DNA of 64,000 nucleotides from Timema cristinae (GCA_039000515.1 JBCFYV010000001.1:29719048-29783047); one strand, 5' to 3'; positions 1 to 11,579 are shown, counted from the stretch's first letter. Made by a program: numbers and translations. Notes: generated by a model not told the origin, from the letters alone.

Positions 1-1
1 A

Positions 2-366
2 GTGCAAGAGAAATCAATAGACAACGTATTCACCGGACAATTGGCCAAACGATGCATCGTGGGATTTGTATCAAACGCTGTACTCAACGGGGACGCCATC
101 AAGAACCCGTTCAACTTACAAACCTACAACATGAACCATTTCTCGCTGTACGTGGACGGAGAACAAGTGCCATCAAAACCAATACAGCTCGATTTTTCAA
201 ACGGTAACCATGTCATGTGAACTTCACCAGAGCTCTCAATGAAACAGTCAACTGTATCGTGTACGAGAAGTTTGCCAACATCATCACCATCGACAAGGAC
301 AGAAACGTCGTGACTGATTATGAAGTTATTATAAGCAACTTCCCGCCACTTACACTCGTCTTTTAA
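2..366 (+). pseudogene. Maverick/Polinton-like capsid gene, broken 3' part
   Basis: An open stretch enters from the window edge and runs to a stop at 218-220. A second frame, overlapping from about 217, continues to a stop at 364-366. The residues YNMNHFSLYVDGEQVPSKP in the first part and TVNCIVYEKFANIITIDK in the second look like the C-terminal end of the uncharacterised F54H12.2-type proteins carried by Maverick/Polinton-like, virus-derived elements; that assignment is from memory. The shift of frame near 217 disables the gene. Base composition is clearly richer in G+C than the following 60 kb, which suggests coding origin. The start lies outside the window. The alternative is another large structural protein of the same class of element. 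Confidence 0.55.
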
Positions 367-690
367 ATCACGGACGTCATTGTGGATTTCCATAGCTTCA
401 ACGGCGTGTTTTAGCTGTGTGTGGTAAATTACTTAAACATTGGGTGTTAAAACCTCCATGCAATATCGAGGAACTTTCAGCCGCCGCTAAAAAGCAAACC
501 GACTATACCATCAACAAACTTCACGGTATTCCCTGGGATAGTGGTGATGTGGAGTACAGCCTGCTCGTATACCTCATCTCCCGTGCCAAAACCTGTGCAG
601 AAACCGTCACCATAAAGGGGGCAGAAAAGAAAAAAGTTTCTAGTCAAATACACGCCTACACCTGTCGTAGATCTGTACGACATAGGTTGT
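367..690 (+). pseudogene. uncharacterised gene beside the capsid remnant, frameshifted
   Basis: Directly after the capsid-like remnant, on the same strand, is a second broken coding stretch. The residues HWVLKPPCNIEELSAA and HGIPWDSGDVEYS are well formed and resemble an uncharacterised protein family that I recall from repeats and virus-derived elements of insects and other invertebrates; its function is not known to me. One frame change lies near 410 (a stop at 412-414 in the upstream frame) and another at the A-rich run around 627-637, after which a different frame stays open to a stop near 688. Close spacing and shared strand suggest both remnants belonged to one inserted element that continues beyond the left edge. 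Confidence 0.5.
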
Positions 691-750
691 TACCTGTTCA
701 GATAATTCATATATATTTACTCTAATATGGTAGTAATGAAGAAGGAAGCA

Positions 751-905
751 TTTTAGAGGTACTCTACCCACATCTGCTTGGAATTAGAGTAGGAAAAATC
801 CACCCGAGTAGGCTTGACCAAGATTCTAACGCCGATCTCCCCGTCGCGAGCAGGCGAGATGAACACGAGAGCGTAACACCTTAGACCATTCGTCCACCGA
901 GTCAG
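751..905 (-). mobile_element. SINE family B, tRNA-like head part
   Basis: On the minus strand this reads as a family B head: the tRNA-like region with a degenerate B box near 800-830, GATCTCCCCGTC at 834-845, and the end CACCGAGT near 895-903. The 3' tail of the family is missing, so the copy is truncated and diverged. Confidence 0.7.
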
Positions 906-1224
906 GTTTTTATTTGTTTTAAATGAAGCTGTGAAGATTATATTAGAAAGAAAATAGAATATCATGACGATAGGTTCATATTTTGGCTGTCGCATTAAGT
1001 CTGGTCAAGCGGACAGGTTTGGAGTCTCTTCAAACAGGGCAGCCAACATTACAATGACGGGTTGCAGTCTTGGTCACCCGCCAAAACCATTGCGGCACAG
1101 ACACCATTTATTTTGGCTGTGACGTTGTCTAGGTTCCTCTTTATTCCTGTTTTTTTTTGTTCGACACTAAATACTTGCGTGTGTGTGATTTTGAGCTAAC
1201 CCGCAACAGGGGAGTATGTGAATA
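906..1224. other. no recognisable feature
   Basis: A stretch of mixed composition. The part at 1010-1140 is less A+T-rich than its surroundings, but no frame, repeat or signal could be recognised. Confidence 0.4.
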
Positions 1225-1420
1225 GTTCTATTTGATTTGGTTTGCCGATGATGGGGAGGTTGATAGTTCGAATCCTGACCGATAGTTAAGTTTTTTTTCC
1301 CTTAAATAGTTGTTTATTCTCCTTTCTTAAAAATATGTATCCTTCATAAAATAACTTCTTACATTATTTATTATAGCCCCATTAATGTAAATATATAGCC
1401 TATCCAACGAAAGAGTGGTA
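1225..1420 (+). mobile_element. degenerate SINE family B
   Basis: GCCGATGATGGGGAGG, followed by a B-box-like TTCGAATCCTGACC near 1268-1281 and a poorly preserved body, matches the order of the family B head and middle. It is strongly diverged. Confidence 0.45.
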
Positions 1421-1467
1421 CTAGCCGACAACTAACAGAAGATTTTGAAAATGGGGTTATAATATAT

Positions 1468-1712
1468 TTAGCACCACTTCTTACCATTCGTTCTGATTGT
1501 ACGCGTATATACTACTACGTTAAAGGTTTTTAGGTAATATAAAGATTATATAAAGAGGAAGGTTACCAACATTTGACTGGAGGAGAGTGGAAAACCATTT
1601 AGGAAAAAACATCCTCATTACACCTGACAGATTTGCACCTTTATCTCCCCGTCATCGGCGACCTAATCCTCTGCGAGAGTAGCGCCTTAGAATATGTGAC
1701 TACAGAAGTAGG
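1468..1712 (-). mobile_element. SINE family B, nearly full length
   Basis: It begins with the tail (AGCACCACTTCTTACC) and continues through the diagnostic block GAGTGGAAAACCATTTAGG and CTCCCCGTCATCGGC to the head near 1712. Order and orientation fit family B on the minus strand. Confidence 0.75.
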
Positions 1713-3537
1713 TAATTCACACTCCTGAGTTTGAGTCATGTAGTTGGGACATGACTCTGTACCAAATCACAACCGAGTGAAATTAGGGTTTATTTTCTCC
1801 ATTTATGTTTAAGGTGGTGTAGAAGGGAGAACAATCTTTGGTAAGTATTTGTGATCCTTTTATTTTTAAATAACACTTTTTTTTTTACAAAAATATATAA
1901 AATGTTGCTCTTGTGGATATATATATAGTCTAATTTTATAATATGGTAATCACCACAGTTACACATGGTGGAATTTTAACATAAATGTCTTAAATTAAAA
2001 AAAAGTACTGGTAGATTATCACGATGTTTATGGCAAATATTAACTACTGTTGAGACAATTACAGTAGTCTCGCGATTTACCAGGGTAACTGTGACAGAGC
2101 ATGCCTTTGATACGAAAAAAGATAGTATGATACGTAGCATTTAGTATATTGTTATAAATCACTAGAATGTACTGCATTTGTGTACATTGTTTGTCAGTTT
2201 CAAATTATTAATTTATTAAAACACATTACATTATCAATTATTATGTTGTAGTTATTGAATAAAATATTTAATATATATATATATATATATATATAAATTA
2301 ATTGTGTTTAAAATTGACAACTTGAAAGAATGAGGGGCCTCGGTTAGCACGGAACCTTGGATAAGTGGGACTCAATAGTCGAGATCCTACTGTTTGTGTA
2401 TAAAATTAAAATAAACTTTTATACTGAGGTAATATTTAATATATTAACACCAAAAAGGTTTATATAAAAATACTTACCCTTATTAACGTTTCCTTTCACC
2501 TCAACTTCAACTTCTCTATACAGGTAAATAATGGTTCGTATCGTTTCACAACCCTTCTTATATCTGCTCCATTGGATTAAGTCGTTAATAACTGATGTGT
2601 TGAGCGTAAAAAAAAGTGTATTCTATTACAATATACATATTTAATACTTTCTCGTACAGAGAAATGATTTTACTCGTGAAAATAATTCTTCCTCAGTGGC
2701 GTACTCTCTGGGTATGCTCTGGGTCCTGCGCTGCATACCCATAATTAAATGGACTAATTTCTTAATTTTATGCTGTCTGTGCAAACTATGTATATAGTAA
2801 TGTTTAAATTGTGAATTAATATACATCTATAATATATCTATATATTATTAATATTTAAACTAATATTTGTTCATATTCCAAGAATATTTGGTTTTAAGTA
2901 ATTAATCGCTGAATAATTATCGCAAGTAAAACAGTGTATCAACTATTGAACAAATATTCAAGAATCAATATCACAATGATTTTATTTACTAACATAGCTC
3001 AAATAAACAAAATAAATGCAAATAATGTTTGTAAAATAATCGTATAAACAACCATCTTTAAATTATGCATTAATTAAATACCTAATTGATTATATTTATG
3101 TATTCTAGGCACATGTATTTGGCAAGCATATTTACCATCAGATTAGAGTATACACAAGTGAAGTAGCGGAGGGGGAAATAAGGGGCTAATTTAACTATAG
3201 TAGCTAGACAGTGTTTTTGTTTTTATTATGAAGTATTTATGAAATTTTGACTTTGTTCTTTTATTTTTTTCTTATAAGTTTATAATTTTTTTAGCATACA
3301 TTATCTAATCATTAGTCATTTTGATTTTATATCTTCCCTTTATTACTGTTATCACAATTTATGGATCTAAATAACTTTTGAAGTATAATTAGTATTTAAT
3401 AAATAGTTTTATGCTCATAATTAGGCTCTATTATTGCAACGTGAGTTGGACCAGATTTCTTATTCCTCCCACCAAGTTCTGATGGAAGCTTGATCCATGT
3501 AGTATTTCATTTTACTCTTTTTATGTCTTTTTTTACT
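1713..3537. other. A+T-rich DNA with (AT)n
   Basis: There is no gene-like stretch. A pure AT dinucleotide run lies at about 2271-2295. The short open frames here are no longer than expected in random A+T-rich DNA. Confidence 0.5.
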
Positions 3538-3602
3538 TTTTGTGTGCTGATATAATCACTTGCCCGAGAGAGTGCACGCTCAATAATTCAAATAAATGAA
3601 AA
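3538..3602 (+). repeat. short dispersed repeat, partner at 42022-42092
   Basis: TGTGCTGATATAATCA, followed by a GTGCACG segment and CAAATAAAT, occurs here and again, diverged, at 42022-42092. It may be the 3' end of an interspersed element. Confidence 0.4.
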
Positions 3603-3692
3603 TGCTACCTGTGTGTACTTTTAATTACACTCAACCAATATAATAAGGTATGTCACTTTTATTCAGTCATGAATGTGTTCATAACACTCTTA

Positions 3693-4206
3693 CTGTGGAT
3701 TCACACGTTTGCTTTAAACGCGAGCAGTGCTGAGATTTGGTCACGTGACAGCTCTAATCAAATCACAATAAGCCCACTTGGCCACCGTAGCCCACACTGC
3801 TCGAGTGAAGATATTTTCAACTTTTTCGACGCTTCTACATAAAACCGGCCAAGAAGACCAGATAAGCGCATGCGAAAACTTTCAAACATGCGTTATTTAT
3901 AAACATAGCACATTCTCACGATGGAGTATCTCAAAAGTGATTATTTAAAAACGTTAGTTTATTGGAAGCCATGAGTTTTATCGATCACAAAATCAAACCT
4001 AGGCAGTAATTAAAATATTTTATTTTATTTTAAGTACAATAATTTGCACTGATTGTAATATTTTCGTTTTTATATTTGACGTTTCGATGCATCATGGGAA
4101 AACAGAGATTCCCAAATTTCCACGAGCGTGTGAACAACTTTACCACTAGGAGGTACGGACTCTGCTGTACTGCTTTCAAATTTCAGCGTGCGTGTGAATT
4201 CACCTT
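3693..4206. mobile_element. putative non-autonomous DNA transposon (about 514 bp)
   Basis: The two ends are imperfect inverted repeats. The left end has GTGGATTCACACG, and a GCAGT block about 25 bp inwards. The right end, reverse-complemented, has GTGAATTCACACG and a matching GCAGT block. No transposase is visible and I could not define a clean target duplication, so the superfamily is left open. Confidence 0.5.
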
Positions 4207-4553
4207 TAGCAGTGACATTTTTACTTAAATCTCTGATTACTTGAGTATTGCGATGAACTGCAGTGTGCTGTGTTTTGATATTCCATTACAATTTGAGTGG
4301 ATGATAATAATCAGTAATTTCAAGTTTTGGTGTGTTTTGAGCATAGTTCTGGTGTACTTTTATGAAAGAATATGTAGTAGGCTGTAAAGGTGGATATTCA
4401 AACAAAGATATAAATAAGTCGAGAAAAAGAAACGAGGGGAGTTGAGAGGCAAAAAAATTCTCAAAATAGCATGCGAGTATAAAAAGATCATATATTTTTG
4501 AAAACCATTGTTCTAAGCTAGAGGTAATCATGTTTAACTATTTCTAGGGGAAG

Positions 4554-4820
4554 AGGTGACCTGGTGGTCTAGGGGTAAGGTGTCAGACTTCTATGCTGGT
4601 GGCCGGGGTTCAATCCTCGGTCCCGGCACCGATTTATCTGATTACCAAACCCTTCCTTCACCTCTTACAAGACATTTTGTGAATGTGGGGAATGCCAGGC
4701 CTCCACCGTGGTTCGGATTCCACGTTAAACTGTAGGTCCTTCATTTCATCTCAACAATCACCCTACCATTACACATTAGCGTAAGTGCGTATATCACAAA
4801 CGGGTAGTAAGACGCGGTGC

Positions 4821-4856
<36 letters not shown>
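4554..4856 (+). mobile_element. SINE family A, full length, with TSD
   Basis: A complete copy. The tRNA-like head starts GGTGACCTGGTGGTCTAGGG, with a B box GGTTCAATCC near 4608. The body contains CACCGTGGTTCGGATTCCAC, and the copy ends in GACGCGGTGCTAA and an (AAT)n tail. TCTAGGGGAAG at 4543-4553 is repeated exactly at 4857-4867, an 11-bp target-site duplication that proves retroposition. It serves as the reference copy for the family. Confidence 0.95.
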
Positions 4857-4857
<1 letters not shown>

Positions 4858-4867
4858 CTAGGGGAAG

Positions 4868-5814
4868 CATCTCTTTATATTCTTGGTCAACGGATGGTTA
4901 AGAGTCTTTGACCCCCGAACTCTCCCTGCAGATTTTAGAGTACAGCATACCTATTAATTTTCTAAGAATACGCCACTGTTTTTCCTTTAGATTATTATGA
5001 ATCTTACCATTTTATGGAACTTTGGATAAAAAAAATGTGTTTTGTACAAATATGTCTGTGCACAATGTATGTCTGTGTGTCTGTTTTATTGCGCTGAAGC
5101 CGATACGATTTGATGGATTATGTTTAGAATTAATATTTAAATGTTACATCTCATACCTAAGGAATTACTTTTTAAAACCAAATTTTAATTCATGTCCTCA
5201 AATTAAGGGTAATTTTCCGATGAGTAATTTTTGCAAACTCAAAATATTGTCAAAATGGATCTAATGATTTCGTTTAAAATAGATATCTGAAAAGTGTTTT
5301 ATATGTTATTTAATAGGTTTTTCTTAATTTGTTTATTAAAGGTTTGTTTACGGATTATATATTTTGTTAATGTTTTACAAAACTAGACGTTTGTTTCATT
5401 CAATTTATTTGTAGTAACTGTTTTATACTCACTAAGAGCCATCTTCGATTTAAATTACTAAGAAACAAGATAACCATAGTTGGTAGTTTTAAGTAAATTC
5501 ACTCATAATTGAATAGATAAAGAATAATAAACACTGATTAAAGAGACTTGCCATTCAATGTATCCTGTTGGAATTTAAACCTCTTGAGTTCCAGGCTAGA
5601 AGGTGGGAACTGATATTTTTATTTTCAGTGACAATTTTGATTGAAAATGCCTTTCAATTTTGCGTATCTCTCTTGATATTCAGAGTACGATTTTTATCCT
5701 TGACGAAATTCATAAATATATATAAATACTAAATTGGGCTTAATATCTACACGCTAACATGTAAGGTGACGCTCCATGTTTTGATTGATGTGTTTATCAT
5801 AGACTGAAGCATGA
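4868..5814. other. no recognisable feature
   Basis: A+T-rich DNA without recognisable repeats. The 80-codon open frame at 5022-5264 has no coding character. Confidence 0.4.
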
Positions 5815-5960
5815 CGTCATGGATGTATATGGTGAAGGAAATAAAAGCTTTGGAAGAAGTAGGATTCAAATATTGGATGACTTGAAGGAAATGAAAAAAA
5901 TTCTGGAAGCTGAAGGAGGAGGCAAAGGACAGTGAGCATTGACGGTCTCAGTTCACTGGC
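5815..5960 (+). pseudogene. LINE reverse transcriptase, extreme C-terminus
   Basis: One frame gives GRSRIQILDDLKEMK. A neighbouring frame then gives FWKLKEEAKDSEH followed by a stop. The order, a Gly-Arg-x-Arg block, then an LDD, then an Ala-x-Asp-x-x-x-Trp-Arg-like block, is typical of the last 60 residues of many animal LINE proteins. The remnant is short and shifted, so the call is tentative. A chance CRE octamer lies at 5812-5819. Confidence 0.45.
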
Positions 5961-6239
5961 CAAAGGAGTGGACCTGTCTTAGGACAAAACACTTAATAAT
6001 AAAATAATAAACATTAACTTCGCTTATAAGCCTACTTCCCTATGAGTACAAATGGTAAGGTTTATATAATATATTGAGCTAAATGTAATGGATGTGTTTT
6101 AAGGTAACCAAACCTGTGACCATTTGATTGAGAAGGTCCACTTAAAGTCTAAAAAACAATGGGATGTTATTTATATCCAAATAACATTATTATTAAAAAT
6201 AATTAAAGATTTGTTAAGAGATGTATGTGGAATATTGCA

Positions 6240-6765
6240 AAGAATGTAGTAGTATCGAAAGAGGCAAGGCCGGCGGTATTATAAAAGTGTGTTAACGCCA
6301 ACATTTTTTTATGGATGTTAAGAGTGGGTTTTTCAGGAGGAACACAAGAGCAAGTTGAATGCAGGTAGAATTAGATATCTAGGAAATGTATGTATAAAAA
6401 CTCTCATGGGCAGTGTCAGTAATGAATGAATACTGAAGGAGTGTGTTTTGAAAGGGAATTCAATAAGTAAATGTTAAACAAGCGGTTAGTTTGGCATGTT
6501 GAGAGGATGATGTGGATTGACTGACAAAGCCAATATATGAAGGTAGAGTGCGTAGATTAAAAGGAAAGAGGTAGGCTATATTAGACGTGGCTAAGTGCTC
6601 TAGACGAATATGTGAAAAAAGAAATATTAAGAGTTTTGAGAATAAAAGACCAAGCATGACTAGGTGTATGAATGTTGTTAAAGCGAGGGGAGTAAGCAAT
6701 GATAGGGAAGTGTGGAGGAAGTGAGGATGAATTGTACAGAGGCGTTTTTGAGCAATATGCACAGT
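6240..6765 (+). pseudogene. LINE reverse transcriptase C-terminal remnant
   Basis: Reading across frames on the plus strand gives RRNTRASSNAGRIRYL, then KCxxSGLVWHVERM (stop in the middle), and finally MNVVKARGVSNDREVWRK before a stop near 6723. This order (a block before 'WxGHVxRM', then a closing 'DRxxWR' motif) is the known C-terminal region of jockey/RTE-type LINE proteins in animals. Several stops and frame changes make it non-functional. The open frames on the opposite strand are shadows. Only the 3' end is present, as usual for 5'-truncated LINE copies. Confidence 0.65.
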
Positions 6766-6929
6766 TTCTTGCCTACTTCATGAGGAAACGGCGTGATTAT
6801 GTATGTGTGTATGCGTGTACGCATGTACGCGTGTACATATTTACGTATGTATGTATGATTTTGTGTAGGTGTTGTTAGGATTAATATTAGCTGTAGCATA
6901 TATATTGTATCCCAATTAGCGTGTCTCAC

Positions 6930-7525
6930 TACACCTTAGGGCTATACGCCTATTAATTAATTAATTACGCTAATGCATTACGAATGGGTAAGGAAATATT
7001 TAGAGGAAGTATACCATCATTTGCGTGAAGGGGCAGTGGGAAACCATCTAGGAAAAAACCACCCTCACAAAATCCAAACAAGGTTTGAGCACTTACTCTC
7101 CCATCCTCGGTAGTTTAATATATTGTGAGAGTGATTCCTCAGACCAAAGGTTCCCTCAGGGGTGAGCAAAGAGTCTTGTGGGGGTACACGAAATACATCT
7201 ATACTTTTAAGATGTTTTTAATTTATATTTTTCCCCATAATGTGAAAAATATTCACTATTCACAATTTGTCTAAACACCTGTTGTTTTTAATTGATATCT
7301 GGCAAAACATATTTTTTCTTTTATTAATATTGTATGAATTACGTAGACTATTTGAAGTGTGTGTGTGTGTGTGTGTGTAGTTTTAACCTTATCTTGTATA
7401 GCGGGGAATTTAGGGGAACCATGGTGAATTTTAATATTGACTTCAGGGGTTGGTCGATATGGAAAAGTTTGGGAACTACTAGCTCAGACCATTTGACCAA
7501 CGAAGCGGTCGTAACATATTTGGTT
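6930..7525 (-). mobile_element. SINE family B split by a hAT-like element
   Basis: The tail and body lie at 6930-7145 and the last part of the head at 7491-7525. Between them is a 337-bp DNA transposon. Joining the two sides gives the normal order of the family B head (CCTCAGACC, then ATTTGACCAACGAAGCGG). Confidence 0.75.
7146..7482. mobile_element. non-autonomous hAT-like element, 337 bp
   Basis: It is flanked on both sides by the perfect 8-bp duplication CTCAGACC (7138-7145 and 7483-7490), the target-site length typical of hAT transposons. The ends are AAAGGTTCCC on the left and GGGAACTACTAG on the right, of the widespread hAT 'GGTTCCC' type. No transposase is encoded; it contains a (GT)n microsatellite at about 7359-7378. 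Confidence 0.85.
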
Positions 7526-7659
7526 TTTCAGAGTTCAATATTGACCTTTTTTTCTTATTTTTAGGTACTTTAATAACTCGAGACTCTCTTATCATGAGCT
7601 CCAAAAGCTTTCACTATAATCTGATCCAAATCAATGTTATCTGCACACTTACAGTATTG

Positions 7660-7795
7660 AGTAAAATACCGTTTAGGAAAAAAAGAAAGACATAAAACTG
7701 GCTGAGGTTTAAACCCCTGCTTTTTCTTCATTGACATAACCAGACAATACTAAACTGACCCTTGGTCCACGTGGCTACCGCTTTGGATTATAAGT
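7660..7795 (-). mobile_element. degenerate SINE family B
   Basis: CCGTTTAGGAAAAAAAG, a B-box-like GGTTTAAACCCC and GTCCACGTGGCTACCGC keep the order of the family B middle and head on the minus strand, strongly diverged. Confidence 0.5.
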
Positions 7796-7799
7796 ATTT

Positions 7800-8455
7800 A
7801 CAAGTTTTGACACTTAATATATTCGAACCATTAACCCCTCAAAAATTTTGTCCATATTCTTAACATATTTAAATTAACGTTTGTTCGAAAACAAAGTTAG
7901 AATAAATACCTCACAAAATTTATTACTGGGATTAACGTACAAATAACAAAAGTATTTTGAGTAAAAATGTATGCTATAAATTCCTATCATATGAGTCACT
8001 ATCACGGATATGAAAATTGGTGTCATTACGAGCCTTGCTGTTTACGTTATCGTTTTATTTTATTATATTTTAACAAATTATATGTTACCAACAGGTTTTA
8101 TCAATGGCTGCTGTCCAATTATAAAGCATGGCATGTCTTTAAGTGACAAGTTGATGGTAAACCTATGACTCGACAATATTCAAGAGCATGGACTGTAACA
8201 GAAGACTTTACGTAACCCACAGTGTTGATATTATGATACCTCCCTAGAATGTAGGAAACTCTCATTTTTTGACCTGTGACGTTTGAACAAGGTCACTTGT
8301 TGATTCCACTCTCCCTATTCATGTGCGAATTCCCCTCCTCCCACCCCACTCCCCCACCCACTTTCCCACCTAACCATAAGCACTGTGCTGAACGAGACAA
8401 GATAACCAAGTCATGAAAATACATTTCCCTCTTTTCCTCTCACAACCTAGTCTTT
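7800..8455. other. unassigned; C-rich tract
   Basis: No gene or repeat was recognised. A notable pyrimidine tract of mostly C lies at about 8331-8375. Confidence 0.4.
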
Positions 8456-8457
8456 TC

Positions 8458-8712
8458 CACTTCGGTGGCCACATGGTTTAAACCGTCCTTCTCGCAATAG
8501 ATTATATATAGACTGCCAATGAAAGGGCGATTGTGGTTGTATCTTAGTCGGGTGTAATAAGGGTGTTTTTTCCTAAATGATTTCCCACTCTCTCTCAACG
8601 CAAATGTGGTTACAACTCCTTTAAATTCAAATTTCCTAATCTCTAACCCATTAGTGTAATTAGTAAATAGGCAAATAGCCCAAACACTTAGTGAGACGCA
8701 AAAAAAAAAGTC
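8458..8712 (+). mobile_element. SINE family B, full length
   Basis: The head ACTTCGGTGGCCACATGG is followed by a degenerate B box, GTGTAATAAGGGTG, CCCACTCTC, the ACCCATTAGTGTAATTAG block, a decayed tail and an A-run. Order and length (about 255 bp) fit a complete plus-strand copy. Confidence 0.8.
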
Positions 8713-8814
8713 TTACTACCTGTACGGACCCGACACATTTTAATCCAACAAGATTTGAATTAGGAAGGTAATATTTATCGGATATGAACTAGCATTAGCC
8801 TGAAAAGAGAGGGA

Positions 8815-8910
8815 GAAATAATATAAGTAGAATTATCTTTAGTACACCTGACCGGGATTCAAATCTGGTTTGCATACCAAACTTGATAAGCCTAACATTA
8901 TGTCTGTCCG
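8815..8910 (-). mobile_element. SINE family B fragment
   Basis: AGTACACCTGACCGGGATTC near 8840-8859 is the family B box region on the minus strand. Flanks are too diverged to define ends. Confidence 0.4.
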
Positions 8911-9599
8911 CGTTTCCACGTATGCAAATCTGAACTAAAACATGAATTAAATAATATTTTAAATAACGATGTCATATTTGTGAACTAAACAAAATAGTTT
9001 ATTTTATAATAAAATATTTTTATTTTGCTACTTTGAATCGTTTTAAAAATTCAAATTTATCACTGTTTAGATAAAAAATAATTAAAATTTATGTTTTAAA
9101 CACATATAACGATAATTGCTTTTCAGACTCCTATAAATTTTGCTCAAATTTAAAAAGTAATGTTTATTTCCATGTAATATATTTGATTGATCACTAAAAA
9201 TATAAACAGTGTATGATGAAAAACCACACGAAAACAATGACTAATGGATCTTGCGATTTAGCAACTGTCAAATGAACTTTGTTATTGCATTATTTATTTC
9301 AACATAATACATTTATTCAACCCTCAAAGAGAGTTTTGTGTTTGAGCGAGCAATGTGTATTTGATAAATGTTTAACACCTTAAATATTATATTCTGATCG
9401 AATCTGGTCAACCCAAAATTAATTAGGTATAAAATACAAAACCAATATTTTTAAGTTAAATAAATAAAATTTCTGATTGATGAATAAACTGTTTTATCTC
9501 ATAAAACTCCTCTTATGAAAAACTGTTTGAATTAATTTTAATTCAAAAATAGAAAAAAAGTTCGAAGGCAAAATAATATTTTAATCACTATTTTAAGTG
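8911..9599. other. very A+T-rich, no feature seen
   Basis: Only scattered homopolymer and AT runs are seen. Confidence 0.4.
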
Positions 9600-9785
9600 A
9601 TTAGGGATGAACTATTTAGATCAAGTGTACTCGCACTTGTAGGAAAAGGGATAGATAACCACTGTGATAAATTCCATGTGAAGAATCACCTCCAATGCAC
9701 CCAGATGAGACTAGAACCTCTACAGGCAACCCAGTCTGCTACGCGCTTTATGCCTTAAAACACGTGACCACTGGTACTGGTTGTG
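9600..9785 (-). mobile_element. degenerate SINE family B
   Basis: ATTAGGGATGA, a decayed body, CACCCAGATGAGACTAGAACC and CACGTGACCACTGG follow the family B order on the minus strand. Confidence 0.4.
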
Positions 9786-10029
9786 TCTTTTATAAAGTAT
9801 TTCATTGAACATTTCTAGAATTTGGATCTCTCAAAGGGGCTAGAATATCTGCTTTTCTTAAAGCTCTAAACAGTATATTCGCCTGTAGTATCATACTCTG
9901 AACTTTACTGTCACGATTCGTGTTTGAATCTAACCAACGGTACCCAGAGTGACCATTTATTTCCTTGAAAGTAGTTTTTTACTATCCTCACGTGCAAATT
10001 CTATTACCCTTAAGCTAGCCCTAGCCATC

Positions 10030-10390
10030 ACATTACATTCTTTCTGATTCAGGTCCATTCTAAAGTTATCCTTCCATCTGTGCCTAGGTCTTCCCAATGG
10101 TCTCTTCCCCATTGGGTTTGCCAGTCAGTAACCTGAACACGGTTCTAGATTCTCCCATTCGCACTGCATGTCCTGCCCACCATTATCTACAATTTTTGAT
10201 CATCTTAACAATGTATTGTGAAGAGCACAGGGTATGTAACTCATCGTTATGTAACTTCCTCCACCCCTCCATATCCTCATCCCTTTACGACAAAATATCT
10301 TCCTTGGCACCTTGTTTTCAAACACACTAAATTTGTTTTCGTCATGTAAGTTAAATATATCACGTTTCACAACCATAGTGAGCATGCAGC
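10030..10390 (-). pseudogene. LINE-X reverse transcriptase C-terminal remnant
   Basis: On the minus strand one frame reads FSVFENKVPRKIFCRKGMR near its start. Further on, in other frames, come MQCEWENLE and LANPMGKRPLGRPRHRWK. This is the well-known C-terminal end of an endonuclease-reverse-transcriptase LINE of arthropods (ENKVLRKIF..., then GKRPLGRPRxRW). Stops and frame changes make it dead. The same family (called LINE-X here) recurs at 23.8, 32.7 and 38.5 kb. The plus-strand open frame at 10097 is a shadow. Confidence 0.8.
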
Positions 10391-10463
10391 AAAATAATTA
10401 TTTTGTATAATCCTAATTTTACATTCTTTGAAAGCACGTGAGATGCCGATTACTTAAACAAGA

Positions 10464-10550
10464 ATAATCCTGGATAGCCCAGTGGTAGATAATTAATGTG
10501 CTGTATCGAAATATCTTGGTTCGATTGCCGTGTCCATGTGTCATTTTAAA
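10464..10550 (+). mobile_element. SINE family D, tRNA-like head
   Basis: ATCCTGGATAGCCCAGTGGT (A-box region) and TTGGTTCGATTGCCG (B box) are spaced as in a tRNA, followed by ATTTTAAATTTTCGAAT. The same order occurs at 47.5 and 54.1 kb. Mismatched stems argue against a functional tRNA gene. Confidence 0.65.
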
Positions 10551-10559
10551 TTTTCGAAT

Positions 10560-11320
10560 ATAATACCAAGCATATCAATCCCATTTTAAGTCCAGTACTC
10601 ATTAAGGAATATATTTTGCGAAATGAATGATCATTAACTGTAAAAGCCAATAAAATAAATTGTACAGTACACCACAAAGACTTTCTATATCTTTTATCTT
10701 AAAATATAGATATTTACTAAAAATTCGTAAGATCTGTGAGACTAGATAATATACACATTGTTACATAAACACTCTACCAAAGAGCATAGATGGAATAATA
10801 TAAGCTTCTACAGACACATTGAGAATATAGGAACGTCTCCGTACACCAAAGAGCATCACAATAAATCTCACATTTTCAAAGACCTCCACAAAAAAGTACG
10901 TATTCGATTATAGCTCAGAATCTATTGGTTTTATAACAATATGTTTCAAATAAATATTTTTAATTTTTATTACTCTAATTCTAAAATGTAAATTTATCTA
11001 GTATCTCAAATATGTCAATTATGTTCAAAGTTTGTAAATCTTTGCCCTGTAAATAAACTTCAAAAGTTGTATATTTCCCTTTTTGCCCTTTATTAAACTA
11101 CCCTTAGTTTTAAATATCTCGATCAGTTAGGATGGTTTCCACCCTATTTTGAGATACAAACAGATGGTATCGCGAGTGTCACTTTTTCGGCTTCAAAGGG
11201 TCAGAAAACGTCGACATTAAATAATGAACTTCATATTTTGATAAGACAATTACAATGCTTCTCTCTCCGAGGGGGGCGAGAGAAAGTAAGAGGTTAAGAT
11301 TTTCAAATTCGAATCAGTAA
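10560..11320. other. no recognisable feature
   Basis: A+T-rich DNA. A moderately GC-rich stretch at 11100-11220 has no open frame of note. Confidence 0.4.
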
Positions 11321-11324
11321 TGAA

Positions 11325-11578
11325 CCACTTCGGTGGCTGCAAGGTCTAACGCGCTACTCTCACCATATACTTGATTACAGAAGATGGGGAAATCGAGGTT
11401 CAGATCTCGATCAGGTGTACTGAGAGTCGTTTTTACAAAATGGTTTACCACTCTACCTACACGTAAATTCGGTTACACACCCTCTAAATGTTACCATCCT
11501 AATCCCTAAAACCATTGGATTAATTAGTACATAAGCGTATAATTCAAACAGGTAGTAAAATGTGGTGATAAAAAAAAT
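11325..11578 (+). mobile_element. SINE family B, full length
   Basis: The head CACTTCGGTGGCTGCAAGG is followed by GATGGGGAAATCGAGGTTC, GGTGTACTGAGAGTCG, ATTAGTACATAAGCGTATAA and the tail GGTAGTAAAATGTGGTG before an A-run. Confidence 0.85.
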
Positions 11579-11579
11579 A

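Noticed and set aside
6460..6929. Minus-strand frames of 100 and 83 codons
   Set aside because: They lie opposite a plus-strand LINE C-terminal remnant and a TATG-rich tract.
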